Positions 27,892-36,800 are shown, numbered from the stretch's first letter. The stretch is 64,000 nt of DNA from Dinoroseobacter sp013215265 (GCA_963691755.1 OY829366.1:1674001-1738000), one strand, 5' to 3'. The notes: generated from the letters alone by a model not told the origin. Made by a program: numbers and translations.

Positions 27892-28851
27892 ATGACTATC
27901 AAGAGAAACCTGACGGCCGCAGCAATCGCAAGTGTGATTGCAGTGCCAGCCTTCGCCGAAGAAGTGAATATCGGCGTTCCATCGTGGACAGGCGCTCAAG
28001 CCATCGCGTATGTTTTGGGTGAAGTTGTAACTTCGCGCATTGGTGGCACGGTTGAATATGTCCCTGGTAACAATGCGACAATCTTCCAGGCGATGGATCA
28101 AGGGGAGGGCGACATTGATGTGCACCCAGACGTTTGGTTGCCAAACCAAGAGAGCTTCACACGTCAGTATGTAGATGAGGCGGGAACCGTGACGCTCTCC
28201 AGCAACCCTTATCAGGGCAATCAGGGCTTCTGTGTGTCTCAAGACTTTGCAGCCGCGATGAACATCACTGATATTGCTGATCTGGGCCGTCCTGACGTCG
28301 CGGCCGCAATGGATAGTGACGGCAACGGTCTTGGCGAAATGTGGATTGGCGCCCCAGGTTGGGCCTCTGCCAACGTGAACGAGGTCAAGACCCGGGACTA
28401 TGGCCTTCTGGACTTCATTGAGCCGATCCGTGCCGAAGAAGCCGTGAAGACTGCACGCATCAGGGACAGTATCGCAAAAGGTGAAGGGTATGCCTTCTAC
28501 TGCTATGAACCGCACGCTGTCTGGTTCATGTTCGACGTGACCATGCTGACCGAGCCGACCTATGATCCTGAGAAATACGTTATGGTTCAACCATCCGACA
28601 ACGCGGACTGGTATGAAATGTCCATGGTTGCAACCAAGGACGACCTGAAGCAGGTACAAATTGCTTGGTCAAATTCACTTGTGGATCGGTCGCCAGCCAT
28701 TGCCGAGTTCTTTGCGAACTTCTCGCTGAACGCGCAGGATGTAAGCGGACTAGCGTTCGAGATCAGTGCCAATGATCGTGATCCGGCAGAGGTTGCCGCT
28801 GAATGGGTTGCAGCAAACTCTGACCGAGTCGATGCGATGTTGGGCCTTTAG
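27892..28851 (+). CDS. Glycine-betaine-type ABC transporter binding protein (ProX/OpuAC family)
   Basis: The 319-residue product begins with a signal peptide ending PAFA. It continues as an OpuAC-type binding protein: VNIGVPSWTGAQAIAYVLGEV, GDIDVHPDVWLPNQ and YAFYCYEPHAVWFMFD, with several Trp and Tyr that in this family build the aromatic cage for quaternary ammonium groups. Its position right after the desulfhydrase gene suggests that the bound compound feeds that enzyme, or that both belong to one pathway. Ligands of related proteins include betaine, choline, DMSP and similar zwitterions; which one applies here is open. A strong stem-loop with a T-run follows the gene. Confidence 0.85.
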   Translation: MTIKRNLTAAAIASVIAVPAFAEEVNIGVPSWTGAQAIAYVLGEVVTSRIGGTVEYVPGNNATIFQAMDQGEGDIDVHPDVWLPNQESFTRQYVDEAGTVTLSSNPYQGNQGFCVSQDFAAAMNITDIADLGRPDVAAAMDSDGNGLGEMWIGAPGWASANVNEVKTRDYGLLDFIEPIRAEEAVKTARIRDSIAKGEGYAFYCYEPHAVWFMFDVTMLTEPTYDPEKYVMVQPSDNADWYEMSMVATKDDLKQVQIAWSNSLVDRSPAIAEFFANFSLNAQDVSGLAFEISANDRDPAEVAAEWVAANSDRVDAMLGL

Positions 28852-28873
28852 GGCAAAGCCAGGATAAAACATG

Positions 28874-28909
28874 TGTCGGCGCTAGAAGTTTTTAGTGCCG
28901 ACATTTTTT
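28874..28909 (+). terminator. Intrinsic (partial) terminator between binding protein and ATPase genes
   Basis: An 11-bp stem (TGTCGGCGCTA / TAGTGCCGACA, one G-T pair) with an 8-base loop is followed by six T. It lies 22 bases after the binding-protein stop and 15 before the ATPase start. It probably lets only part of the transcripts continue, so the binding protein is made in excess. Confidence 0.8.
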
Positions 28910-28924
28910 ACAGTGGGCGGTTTG

Positions 28925-29986
28925 ATGAAAGTACAAGATGACCGGGTCATTGAGATTTCCAATGTCTGGAAAATCTTTGGTGCCCGACCAGAGCTCGCAC
29001 TAAAAGCCATTCAGGACCGTGGCCTCACCAAAGCCGATGTTTTAGCTGAATTTAATGCTGTCGTCGGAGTGGCAGATGTGAGCCTGTCGGTAAACCGAGG
29101 CGAGATTTTCTGCATCATGGGACTTTCCGGTAGTGGCAAGTCAACGCTCGTGCGCCATTTCAATCGCTTGCTTGAACCCACAGCGGGCAAGATCGCGATT
29201 GAGGGCATTGATGTGATGGCCCTTGGAGCCAAGGAGCTACAATCCTTCCGCAATCGTAAGATTGGTATGGTGTTCCAGAACTTTGCTCTGCTGCCGCATC
29301 GGTCTGTTCTGGACAATGTCGCCATGCCGCTTGAAATTCGACAGGTCTCAAAGAATGAGCGTATGCGCCAGGCTGCTGCGATCCTTGATGTTGTTGAGTT
29401 AGGCGCTTGGGGCTCGAAATTTGCACATGAGCTATCCGGGGGGATGCAGCAACGTGTTGGGCTGGCGCGCGCGCTCGCCGCTAACCCTGATGTCTTGCTG
29501 ATGGATGAACCATTCTCTGCTCTAGACCCTCTTATAAGGCGTCAATTGCAGGACGAGTTTATCCGTCTGTCAAAAATTCTGAAGAAGACAACAATATTCA
29601 TCACCCATGATTTGGACGAGGCTGTCCGCATTGGGGACCGTATCGCAATCATGCGCGACGGCATGGTCGTGCAAATTGGTACTGCAGAAGACATCGTCAT
29701 GAACCCCGCGGATGACTATGTGGCTGATTTCGTTGCGGGCATTTCACGTCTGAAAGTGGTGCACGCTGATGCAGTTATGCAACCGCTTGAAACCTATATC
29801 GCGAAGACTGGTCCAATTCCTGCGGATCTGGCGCGTGTGGATGGGAAAGAGACGTTGAGCAAATTGATCAACCTCGCAATTGATGACGACAACCCGATCT
29901 TGGTCGCAGAAGCGGGGATGGATGCAGGCATCATCACCCGCGCTGACCTTTTGCGTACAGTGATCGAAGGCACCGAAATGTCATGA
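28925..29986 (+). CDS. Glycine-betaine-type ABC transporter ATPase (ProV family)
   Basis: I start at ATG 28925 (MKVQDDRVIEI). The 353-residue protein has the ProV-style prelude (NVWKIFGARPELAL), Walker A GLSGSGKST, Q-loop MVFQNFALLPHRSV, signature ELSGGMQQRVGLARALA, Walker B VLLMDEPFSALD, H-loop ITHDLDEA and a C-terminal CBS-like regulatory region (residues 270-353). It is the quaternary-amine transporter ATPase partner of the following permease, whose start overlaps its stop by four bases. Confidence 0.9.
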   Translation: MKVQDDRVIEISNVWKIFGARPELALKAIQDRGLTKADVLAEFNAVVGVADVSLSVNRGEIFCIMGLSGSGKSTLVRHFNRLLEPTAGKIAIEGIDVMALGAKELQSFRNRKIGMVFQNFALLPHRSVLDNVAMPLEIRQVSKNERMRQAAAILDVVELGAWGSKFAHELSGGMQQRVGLARALAANPDVLLMDEPFSALDPLIRRQLQDEFIRLSKILKKTTIFITHDLDEAVRIGDRIAIMRDGMVVQIGTAEDIVMNPADDYVADFVAGISRLKVVHADAVMQPLETYIAKTGPIPADLARVDGKETLSKLINLAIDDDNPILVAEAGMDAGIITRADLLRTVIEGTEMS

Positions 29987-31524
29987 GTGACACAGAAGTA
30001 AATCCACTCGACGATCCCAACAGCGACGCAGCTCAAGCCTATGCCGAAGAACGGCGTGAAAATATCCGTACCTTCGTACGCACCAACTCAGACTACTATA
30101 TCGATAATTTTAATAAGATCGGCGCATCGTCGCGGTTCACGCCAACCTTCAATTTGATGGCAGGGCTCTTTGGTCCGATTTGGTTCGGCGCGCGCGGATT
30201 ATGGTCTTGGGCTTTGCCGTTCCTGATTATCGAGGCTCTTGCGTTAGTGCAGATTGCGCGAGGTTTGTTCGGGGATCTTGCGGCTGATGCGATGGCGCGC
30301 ATTGCCTCCATTGAAGGCACACTGGACCTCCGCCGAAGACAGCTTGCTGCAGCCATTGAAGACGGCTCAGATCGGGTTGATGCGTTCCAACGTGCGGTGG
30401 ATAGCTTGGAGGCAAATATAGGAGGCATTCGCGAGGAAGCAGCGGCGCTCGCGGCCCAAGGGCCGCAGATCGTCATGGTTGGCATTCTTATCCTGCTTGC
30501 TGCCAAGGCTGTTCAGGCGACGGTCGCGAACTGGGCCCTGGAAGCGCGTTTTTCAGACTGGGTGTCCGATAGAACTATACGATCAGGCATCCCCGTTTCG
30601 CACATTCTTCTCAGTGCAGTTTTCATGATCCTGATCGTGCTTGCTGCTATGCTGCACTACAGTTTCCCGGACCGTTTTGAACTGTTGAGCGATTTTCCAA
30701 CTGAACCCGGCATCCGATTGACGAGCATTGCCTGGGTCGAAAATTTCTTTGACTGGGCAGTACTCAACGGTGACGCTCTTTTTGACGGAATAACGTGGGT
30801 CATCCGCGTTGTACTGGATGCCCTCGAAATCATCTTTGTTAGTACCCCCTGGATCGTTATTGCCGCGCTGATAATCCTGCTGACATGGCTAACGGCTGGG
30901 GTGCGGATGGCGATATATTCGGCGGCATTCCTGTCTTACATGGGCTTCCTGGGGTTCTGGGAAAAGGCGATGACAACGCTGGCCTTGCTCGGAACCGCAG
31001 CCTGCCTCTCGATCGTGATCGGTATCCCCTTGGGTATGTTTGCAGCACGCCGTCCGCGATTTTATGCAGCGATCCAGCCAATCATGGACTTCATGCAAAC
31101 GATGCCGGCGTTTGTCTTTATGATCCCTGTGATTGCATTCTTTGGCACAGGTAAACCCGCAGCGGTTGTGACGACGATGATTTTTGGGGGTACGCCGGTC
31201 GTACGCTTGACCGTTTTGGGTTTGCGCGGTGTTCCGGAAAGCGTCCGAGAAGCCGCGATCTCATTTGGTGCCAATAAATGGTATCTGCTCACACGCGTTG
31301 ATCTTCCATTGGCGAGCCCGTCGATCCGGGCTGGGATCAATCAGACGATCATGTTGTCGCTTGCCATGGTTGTGGTGGCATCGCTGATCGGGGCAAAAGG
31401 GCTTGGCGAAGATGTGCTCGAAGCCCTGCAATACGCGAATGTCGGACAGGGCATTCTGGCCGGATTTGCGATCCTGTTCTGTGCCATGATCCTTGATCGT
31501 ATCGTGCAAGGTCAGCGCAAGTGA
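29983..31524 (+). CDS. Betaine-type ABC permease (ProW family) with long N-terminal domain
   Basis: At 513 residues this is well above a plain ProW/OpuAB permease (280-350). The C-terminal 270 residues hold the permease with the conserved segments FWEKAMTTLALLGTAACLSIVIGIPLG, MDFMQTMPAFVFMIP and the coupling loop GVPESVREAAISFGA. The N-terminal 240 residues are different: a charged leader, FNLMAGLFGPIWFGARGLW before a helix, a helical charged stretch around residues 95-160 that looks coiled-coil (AIEDGSDRVDAFQRAVDSLE), then two more helices. Extended versions occur in marine roseobacter relatives, but I know no function for the extension. Confidence 0.85.
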   Translation: MSDTEVNPLDDPNSDAAQAYAEERRENIRTFVRTNSDYYIDNFNKIGASSRFTPTFNLMAGLFGPIWFGARGLWSWALPFLIIEALALVQIARGLFGDLAADAMARIASIEGTLDLRRRQLAAAIEDGSDRVDAFQRAVDSLEANIGGIREEAAALAAQGPQIVMVGILILLAAKAVQATVANWALEARFSDWVSDRTIRSGIPVSHILLSAVFMILIVLAAMLHYSFPDRFELLSDFPTEPGIRLTSIAWVENFFDWAVLNGDALFDGITWVIRVVLDALEIIFVSTPWIVIAALIILLTWLTAGVRMAIYSAAFLSYMGFLGFWEKAMTTLALLGTAACLSIVIGIPLGMFAARRPRFYAAIQPIMDFMQTMPAFVFMIPVIAFFGTGKPAAVVTTMIFGGTPVVRLTVLGLRGVPESVREAAISFGANKWYLLTRVDLPLASPSIRAGINQTIMLSLAMVVVASLIGAKGLGEDVLEALQYANVGQGILAGFAILFCAMILDRIVQGQRK

Positions 31525-32270
31525 TCCCACTTGTCATGGTCCATGGGTTCATGGGGGGAAGCGCACAGTGGGCGGCTCAGAAGACAGCGCTTGAGGATAC
31601 CTGCGAGGTGATCGCCCTCGATCTGCCGGGTTTCGGATGCAATTCGTCTTTACCCGTCATAAATTCGATATCGGGCTTCGCAGATTGGGTTATTGGAGAG
31701 TTGGAAAATCGCGGGGTCAAACGCTTCAATTTGCTCGGTCACTCCATGGGTGGCATGATCGTGCAAGACGTAGCGCGACGCATCCCGGATCAGATCGAAA
31801 AGCTCATTCTCTATGCTACCGGGCCTCTTGGTGTCATTCCTGGCCGGTTTGAAACGATTGCCCAAAGTCAAATGCGCGCCACAACCGATGGGGCACGCGC
31901 AACTGCACGACGTATTGCAGCCACTTGGTTCCTCGAAAAAGAGGGGTCCCCGGCTTACGAAGGCTGCGCGGCAATTGCACAGCGGGCAAGTTTGAACGCT
32001 ATTCTTGCTGGATTGGACGCAATGGATGGGTGGACGGGCGAGGACAAACTAGCTGACCTAAACCCCGAAACCCTCATCATTTGGGGCGATCAAGATCGCA
32101 CGTATAATTGGCTGCAAATTGAAACCCTTTGGCGGTGCATTCCAAAGACAAGGCTCTGCGTTTTGCCAAACTGTGCTCATGCTGTTCATCTTGAAAACCC
32201 CGAGGACTTTAACCGAATTCTTACAGCCTTTCTTGCACGCGCGCCGTCAATAAATGTTGGTACTGCTTAG
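31521..32270 (+). CDS. Alpha/beta-hydrolase fold enzyme
   Basis: The GTG at 31521 overlaps the permease stop (GTGA), so it is the fourth coupled gene after the desulfhydrase. The 249-residue protein has the oxyanion HGFMGGSAQW motif, the nucleophile elbow LLGHSMGG (Ser), a late Asp in IIWGDQDRTYNW and the catalytic His in CAHAVHLENP. This is a complete Ser-Asp-His hydrolase. Such enzymes cleave esters, thioesters or C-C bonds. In this setting it may release the substrate of the lyase from an imported conjugate; that is inference from gene order only. Confidence 0.8.
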   Translation: MIPLVMVHGFMGGSAQWAAQKTALEDTCEVIALDLPGFGCNSSLPVINSISGFADWVIGELENRGVKRFNLLGHSMGGMIVQDVARRIPDQIEKLILYATGPLGVIPGRFETIAQSQMRATTDGARATARRIAATWFLEKEGSPAYEGCAAIAQRASLNAILAGLDAMDGWTGEDKLADLNPETLIIWGDQDRTYNWLQIETLWRCIPKTRLCVLPNCAHAVHLENPEDFNRILTAFLARAPSINVGTA

Positions 32271-32465
32271 CGGTTCGGCCTCGACTCTAACGCGATTTTC
32301 CATGAGTTTACTCGATATCGAATTTAGAACTCGGAACGCTGTTGAAACCACTGAATTCAAATACCAATCGCTTTGAGCGCAAGAGAGCTGGACATTCCCT
32401 GAACTCCACACGCGCGGTGGCATCGGTGCAAAGCATGCAGATGCAAAAGATCGACCGATATACAA

Positions 32466-33236
32466 ATGCCTGGAATTATGAATATGGGTGAAATGGGAGT
32501 CACCGTCAAAGGCAAGCGGGCGCTCGTAACGGGCGCATCAAGCGGTCTCGGTTTACATTTCGCAGGGCTACTTGCCGAGGCGGGCGCCGAGGTCACCCTT
32601 GCGGCGCGACGGCTTGAAAAGGTCAGTGCGGAGGCCGAAGCGATCACCAAGATGGGCCACCGTGCCGCTGCAGTGCGTCTCGACGTAACCGATCCAGCTT
32701 CGGTCACGGCGGCCTTCGCTGAGCACGCATACGATATAGTGATAAACAATGCTGGCATCAGCGAAGAGGGATCTGCACTTGAGATGGATGTGTCAGCGTT
32801 TCAACGGGTACTCGACACGAACCTCACCGGTGTGTTCGCTGTTGCACAGGCCGCCGCGCGCGGGATGGCGCAGAATGGCGGCGGATCAATCGTCAATATA
32901 GCGTCTATCCTTGGGCTCAGGGTCGCAGGACATGTCTCGGCCTATGCGGCGTCCAAAGCTGCGGTTGTGCATCTCACCAAGGCGTTCGCGCTTGAATGGG
33001 CGCGCCACGGTGTGCGCGTCAACGCGCTTTGCCCCGGCTATATTGAGACGCCGATCAATACAGAGTTCTTTTCGACCGAGGCCGGTCAGGCCCTCATACG
33101 GCGCATCCCGCAAAGACGGTTGGGGCAGCTTACTGATCTCGACGCGCCACTACTGCTTTTGTCTTCAGACGCCTCGGCCTTCATGACAGGATCAGTTATG
33201 GCCGTGGACGGTGGGCACCTCGTTTCAGGATTATAG
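32466..33236 (+). CDS. Short-chain dehydrogenase/reductase
   Basis: This SDR of about 256 residues has the cofactor loop VTGASSGLGLHFAG, the NNAG motif (VINNAGISEE), the catalytic Ser and the Tyr-x3-Lys in SAYAASKAAV, and the C-terminal GSVMAVDGGHL. The start is uncertain, since several Met codons lie between 32466 and 32493. It precedes an ACAD11-like dehydrogenase by 6 bases and a kinase-like gene. SDRs accompany this pair in the levulinate (lva) operon of Pseudomonas putida, so a role as hydroxyacyl-CoA or keto-acid oxidoreductase in 4-hydroxyacid breakdown is plausible. Confidence 0.85.
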   Translation: MPGIMNMGEMGVTVKGKRALVTGASSGLGLHFAGLLAEAGAEVTLAARRLEKVSAEAEAITKMGHRAAAVRLDVTDPASVTAAFAEHAYDIVINNAGISEEGSALEMDVSAFQRVLDTNLTGVFAVAQAAARGMAQNGGGSIVNIASILGLRVAGHVSAYAASKAAVVHLTKAFALEWARHGVRVNALCPGYIETPINTEFFSTEAGQALIRRIPQRRLGQLTDLDAPLLLLSSDASAFMTGSVMAVDGGHLVSGL

Positions 33237-33242
33237 AACATC

Positions 33243-34448
33243 ATGGACTTCACCCTCACGCCCGAAATCGCCGACCTGCGTGACCGTATCGCAGAGTTCG
33301 TTGAAACACGCATCCTGCCCGTTGAAGCAGATCGCGGGAATTGGGACGCACATGACAATATCGGAGCGGATGCGTTGGAGCGTCTGCGTAGCGAGGCGCG
33401 GGCGCAAGGTCTGTGGTGCTTGCAGCTTCCAAAGGGTGCCGGAGGAAGAGGGCTCGGCAAGGTTGGCATGGCCGTTTGCTACGAAGCCATGAACCGCTCG
33501 ATTTTTGGACCTGTAGTTTTCAATTCCGCTGCGCCCGACGATGGGAATATGATGTTACTAGAGGCGCTGGGCACGCCAGAGCAACGAGCGCGTTGGCTCG
33601 CACCCATAGTTGACGGACGGGTACGTTCAGCCTTCGCAATGACAGAGCCGCACCCTGGTGGCGGTTCGGACCCCGGCATGATGCAAACTTGGGCGCGTCG
33701 TGAGGGTGACACCTACGTGGTCAAAGGAAAAAAATGGTTTATCACCGGAGCCGAGGACGCCGCGCATTTCATTCTTGTTGCGCGTACATCCGAGGATGCG
33801 CGTCGCGGGCATACCGCTTTTCTCTTTCACCGCGATGATCCGGGCTGGGAGATCACACGTCGGATTCCGATTATGGGACCAGAAGAGCATGGGGGGCATT
33901 GTGAACTTAAGTTTGATGGATTGCGCATCCCCAAGGATAATATACTCCTCGAGGAGGGGCGCGGCCTGAAAGTGACACAGGCGCGGCTTGGGCCCGCGCG
34001 GCTGACGCACTGCATGCGGTGGCTGGGATTGTCGAAGCGTTGTATCGAGATCGCGACAGAGTATGCAGCGCGGCGCGAAGGTTTTGGCATCCGCCTTGCC
34101 GACCGAGAGAGCGTACAGGTTATGCTGGGCGATCTTGCGATGCAGATTGAGATTGGGCGGATGTTGGTTATGAAGGCAGCCTGGGAAATCGACCGTGGTG
34201 GTTACGCTCAAAAAGAGATCTCGATGGCGAAGATTCAGGTGGCAAATCTTCTCCATAAAGCAGCTGATGTGGCGATCCAGATCAATGGCGCACGTGGTTA
34301 TTCTTGTGACACAGTACTCGAGTGGATTTATCGCTACGCCCGGCAGGCACGCCTCGTCGATGGCGCAGACGAAGTACACAAGATGCTCCTGAACCGGCAT
34401 CTGGAGGCACAAGGCGCCGATTTCTGGACGTGGGAAACCGGAAAATGA
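33243..34448 (+). CDS. ACAD11/LvaC-like acyl-CoA dehydrogenase family protein
   Basis: The 401-residue flavoprotein has the acyl-CoA dehydrogenase fold: AMTEPHPGGGSDPG, GKKWFITGAEDA and a C-terminal GARGYSCDTVLEWIYRYAR segment. Where ordinary ACADs carry the catalytic Glu in a YEG motif, this one reads LVDGADEVHKMLL, the pattern of the ACAD10/ACAD11 branch (LADGPDEVH in the human enzyme). Those proteins work with a fused or adjacent kinase to turn 4-hydroxyacyl-CoA, via a 4-phosphoacyl-CoA, into 3-hydroxyacyl-CoA. Its stop overlaps the kinase-like gene as ATGA, which strongly supports the same pairing here. Confidence 0.8.
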   Translation: MDFTLTPEIADLRDRIAEFVETRILPVEADRGNWDAHDNIGADALERLRSEARAQGLWCLQLPKGAGGRGLGKVGMAVCYEAMNRSIFGPVVFNSAAPDDGNMMLLEALGTPEQRARWLAPIVDGRVRSAFAMTEPHPGGGSDPGMMQTWARREGDTYVVKGKKWFITGAEDAAHFILVARTSEDARRGHTAFLFHRDDPGWEITRRIPIMGPEEHGGHCELKFDGLRIPKDNILLEEGRGLKVTQARLGPARLTHCMRWLGLSKRCIEIATEYAARREGFGIRLADRESVQVMLGDLAMQIEIGRMLVMKAAWEIDRGGYAQKEISMAKIQVANLLHKAADVAIQINGARGYSCDTVLEWIYRYARQARLVDGADEVHKMLLNRHLEAQGADFWTWETGK

Positions 34449-35488
34449 TCGAACCAGGGGTCTACGGCGATCTCGATTTTGAAGCCGATGCGCTGGAAAC
34501 CGTTCTGAACAACCAATTCGAAGCTCATGATGGCAATTTTTCAATCTCCCGGATCGCCGGGGGACAATCGAACCCAACTTATTTTCTGAACTGGGGTGAT
34601 CGTCGTCTTGTTCTACGCAAACAGCCACGAGGACCGATCCTGAAAGGTGCGCATGCCATCGACCGCGAGTATCGTGTGCTGGAAGCGCTCTACCCCACGG
34701 ATGTTCCCGTGCCCAAGCCCGTACTCTACCATTCCGAGCCTGCGTCGATCGGCACTCCTTTCTATCTCATGGAACGAGTTGATGGGCGGGTTTTCACAGA
34801 CACCTCGCTTGCCGAACTGACACCATCGGAACGCGCTCCCATCTGGATGGCTGTGGCCGATACCATGGCTTTAATGCATGCAGTTCGGCCTGCTGCGGTG
34901 GGGCTTGAGGATTTCGGACGGCCCGGAAACTACTTTGAGCGACAGATCAAACGGTGGGACCGTCAGTATCGCGGATCATCTTGCGCACCGATCTCCGCTA
35001 TCGAGGATTTGTGCGAATGGCTTGTTAAGACGCGTCCGCCTGATGATGGGGCCTTCGCGCTTTGTCATGGGGACTTCAGGCTTGGTAACCTGATGTTTCA
35101 TCCGAGCGAACCCCGCGTAGTCGCGGTACTCGACTGGGAGCTCTCGACGTTGGGGCATCCACTTGCTGACCTGGGTTACTGCTGTATGCCCTGGCACACG
35201 GGACCGGATGAGTATGGTGGCCTGCTTGGAATCGATCTTGATGCCAAGGCGCTGCCGACCGAAGCTGAGTTTATCGCGCGCTATATGGAGGCAAGCCCGG
35301 GAGCTTCTCCCCTGCTGCCGTTTCACAAGGTATTCGCCCTTTACCGCTTCGCAGTGATTTTTGTTGGTATCGCCGACAGGGTCCGTAGTGGTAGTGCGGC
35401 GGGCTCCAACGCTGATGTACTTGCGCCCCTGGCTGAGCGCTTCGCGCAACGTGGGCTTGAAATTGCAACTGGTAAAGAACACGCATGA
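34445..35488 (+). CDS. Aminoglycoside-phosphotransferase-like kinase (LvaA/ACAD11 N-domain type)
   Basis: The ATG at 34445 overlaps the acyl-CoA dehydrogenase stop. The 347-residue product has the kinase-like fold: GGQSNPTYFLN, an ATP-binding Lys in LVLRKQPRG, the catalytic loop LCHGDFRLGNLMFHP (HxDxxxxN) and the metal site VLDWELSTLGHPLADLG. These are the hallmarks of the APH domain at the N-terminus of animal ACAD11 and of LvaA, which phosphorylates the 4-hydroxyl of 4-hydroxyvaleryl-CoA. No LvaB-like small protein or CoA ligase is next to it. It is followed by a 235-base gap and a LacI regulator. Confidence 0.8.
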   Translation: MIEPGVYGDLDFEADALETVLNNQFEAHDGNFSISRIAGGQSNPTYFLNWGDRRLVLRKQPRGPILKGAHAIDREYRVLEALYPTDVPVPKPVLYHSEPASIGTPFYLMERVDGRVFTDTSLAELTPSERAPIWMAVADTMALMHAVRPAAVGLEDFGRPGNYFERQIKRWDRQYRGSSCAPISAIEDLCEWLVKTRPPDDGAFALCHGDFRLGNLMFHPSEPRVVAVLDWELSTLGHPLADLGYCCMPWHTGPDEYGGLLGIDLDAKALPTEAEFIARYMEASPGASPLLPFHKVFALYRFAVIFVGIADRVRSGSAAGSNADVLAPLAERFAQRGLEIATGKEHA

Positions 35489-35723
35489 CGTCTGAGCGGG
35501 CGGTAGCGCTGGCTCCGGATTGGCCGAGGATTGTTCGCACAGCGTCTTTCTAACTTTTCTGAGATTGAGTTTGTTTTGCGGTTGAACCGGGCGATCTCAG
35601 GGTATCGTGGCGCGTGATCTTCTGAAGATTAACTTCTCTTCCCCTCACAAGTACTCAACCGTTGATATTTTTCGCGCGATAAGAAATTGTAAGTTTTGGG
35701 AAAGTTTAGTGAGGCGGCAAGCG

Positions 35724-36755
35724 ATGACCAAACCTAGAGTTCGCAACATGGAAGAGTTTTCTTCATTTAGCGGCGTATCGCGCCCCACGGTTTCAAAGTA
35801 TTTCAACGACGCAGATAGCGTGCGCGCCTCAACGCGCCAGAAAATAGAAAAAGCGCTCGAGCAATGTGACTACCGTCCCAATATTTTCGCCATTAACCAA
35901 AATCGTAAATTGACCAAAAATTTCGGGATTGTGGTCCCCTATTTGGCCGACCCCTTTTTTGCAGAGATCGCGCGACGGATTGAAACGCTTGTGATTGCTG
36001 CGGGGCTTCGCCCTATCTTGCTATCATCGCACGGTGATCCAGAACTGGAACTTGGAAATCTGGACGCGTTGCGATTGATTAAACCAGCCGGTGTACTTCT
36101 GGCTCCTTTGGGTCGAGCGTCAAACCGCATGGCGCTGGAGGCGTTTTGTGCCGACGTTCCGACCGTTAATTTTGATGCTAACATTGAGGGTGTCGGCCGG
36201 GCCTTCGTTGGTCATAACAACGACCAAGCGACAGAGATTATGATCGAATACTTGTTGCGGAGTGGCGAACCCCCAGTATTTTTCGAAATGCGAACCCCGC
36301 CAAATCCGAATGCAAACAAACGGCGTGTTGCGTATATTGATACGATGGAGCGACGAGGGCAGAACCCTCAGATTGTTCAGGCCGAGGGTGAAGGTTGGAA
36401 AATCGAAGAGATCGGTTATCGCGAAGGTCGGCGCGCGATTTCCGAAAATCTTTTCTCGACTAATACAGTATTTTGCTCAAATGATCGTCTGGCCATCGGC
36501 TTTCTGTCTGCAGCTTACGAATTAGGTCTGCGCATTGGGCGTGGTGATGATTGTGCCTTGCGCGTTGCAGGGCACGATAACCACCCTTTTTCGCGTTATA
36601 CCTGCCCGACCCTTACAACAGTCTCTCACGACTACAGCGCCATCGCACAGCGCAGTGTCGAAACCGTTTTGAAACTGATCGAATCAGAGACTTTTCCATC
36701 CCAGCGCGAAACCACACTCTTTGATGGCGAATTGATCATGCGGGCATCGGCGTAA
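35724..36755 (+). CDS. LacI-family regulator of the polyol operon
   Basis: I start at ATG 35724 (MTKPRVRNMEEF), with GAGG nine bases upstream; the longer frame from 35607 is unlikely. The 343-residue protein has the LacI helix-turn-helix (FSGVSRPTVSKYFNDADSVRASTRQKIEKAL) with the hinge YRPN, then a sugar-binding-type effector domain. It lies directly upstream of the sorbitol/mannitol transporter genes in the same direction and most likely controls them from the near-palindrome at 36787-36800. Confidence 0.85.
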   Translation: MTKPRVRNMEEFSSFSGVSRPTVSKYFNDADSVRASTRQKIEKALEQCDYRPNIFAINQNRKLTKNFGIVVPYLADPFFAEIARRIETLVIAAGLRPILLSSHGDPELELGNLDALRLIKPAGVLLAPLGRASNRMALEAFCADVPTVNFDANIEGVGRAFVGHNNDQATEIMIEYLLRSGEPPVFFEMRTPPNPNANKRRVAYIDTMERRGQNPQIVQAEGEGWKIEEIGYREGRRAISENLFSTNTVFCSNDRLAIGFLSAAYELGLRIGRGDDCALRVAGHDNHPFSRYTCPTLTTVSHDYSAIAQRSVETVLKLIESETFPSQRETTLFDGELIMRASA

Positions 36756-36786
36756 GTAATTGAGTTTGCGCGATACTAGATATTAA

Positions 36787-36800
36787 TTTACGCGCGTTAA
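36787..36800. promoter_or_regulatory. Candidate LacI-family operator before smoE
   Basis: TTTACGCGCGTTAA is a 14-base near-palindrome with one mismatched pair and a central CG-rich core, as in LacI/GalR operators. It lies 73 bases before the binding-protein start and 32 bases after the LacI gene. Confidence 0.4.

Noticed and set aside
27859..28659. 266-codon open frame on the minus strand opposite the betaine-type binding protein
   Set aside because: Composition is rich in His, Arg and Cys with no motif; the plus-strand gene has a clear signal peptide and domain. It is a codon-bias shadow.
33627..34628. 333-codon open frame on the minus strand opposite the acyl-CoA dehydrogenase
   Set aside because: It runs antisense across two well-identified genes, with no ribosome site or recognisable domain.
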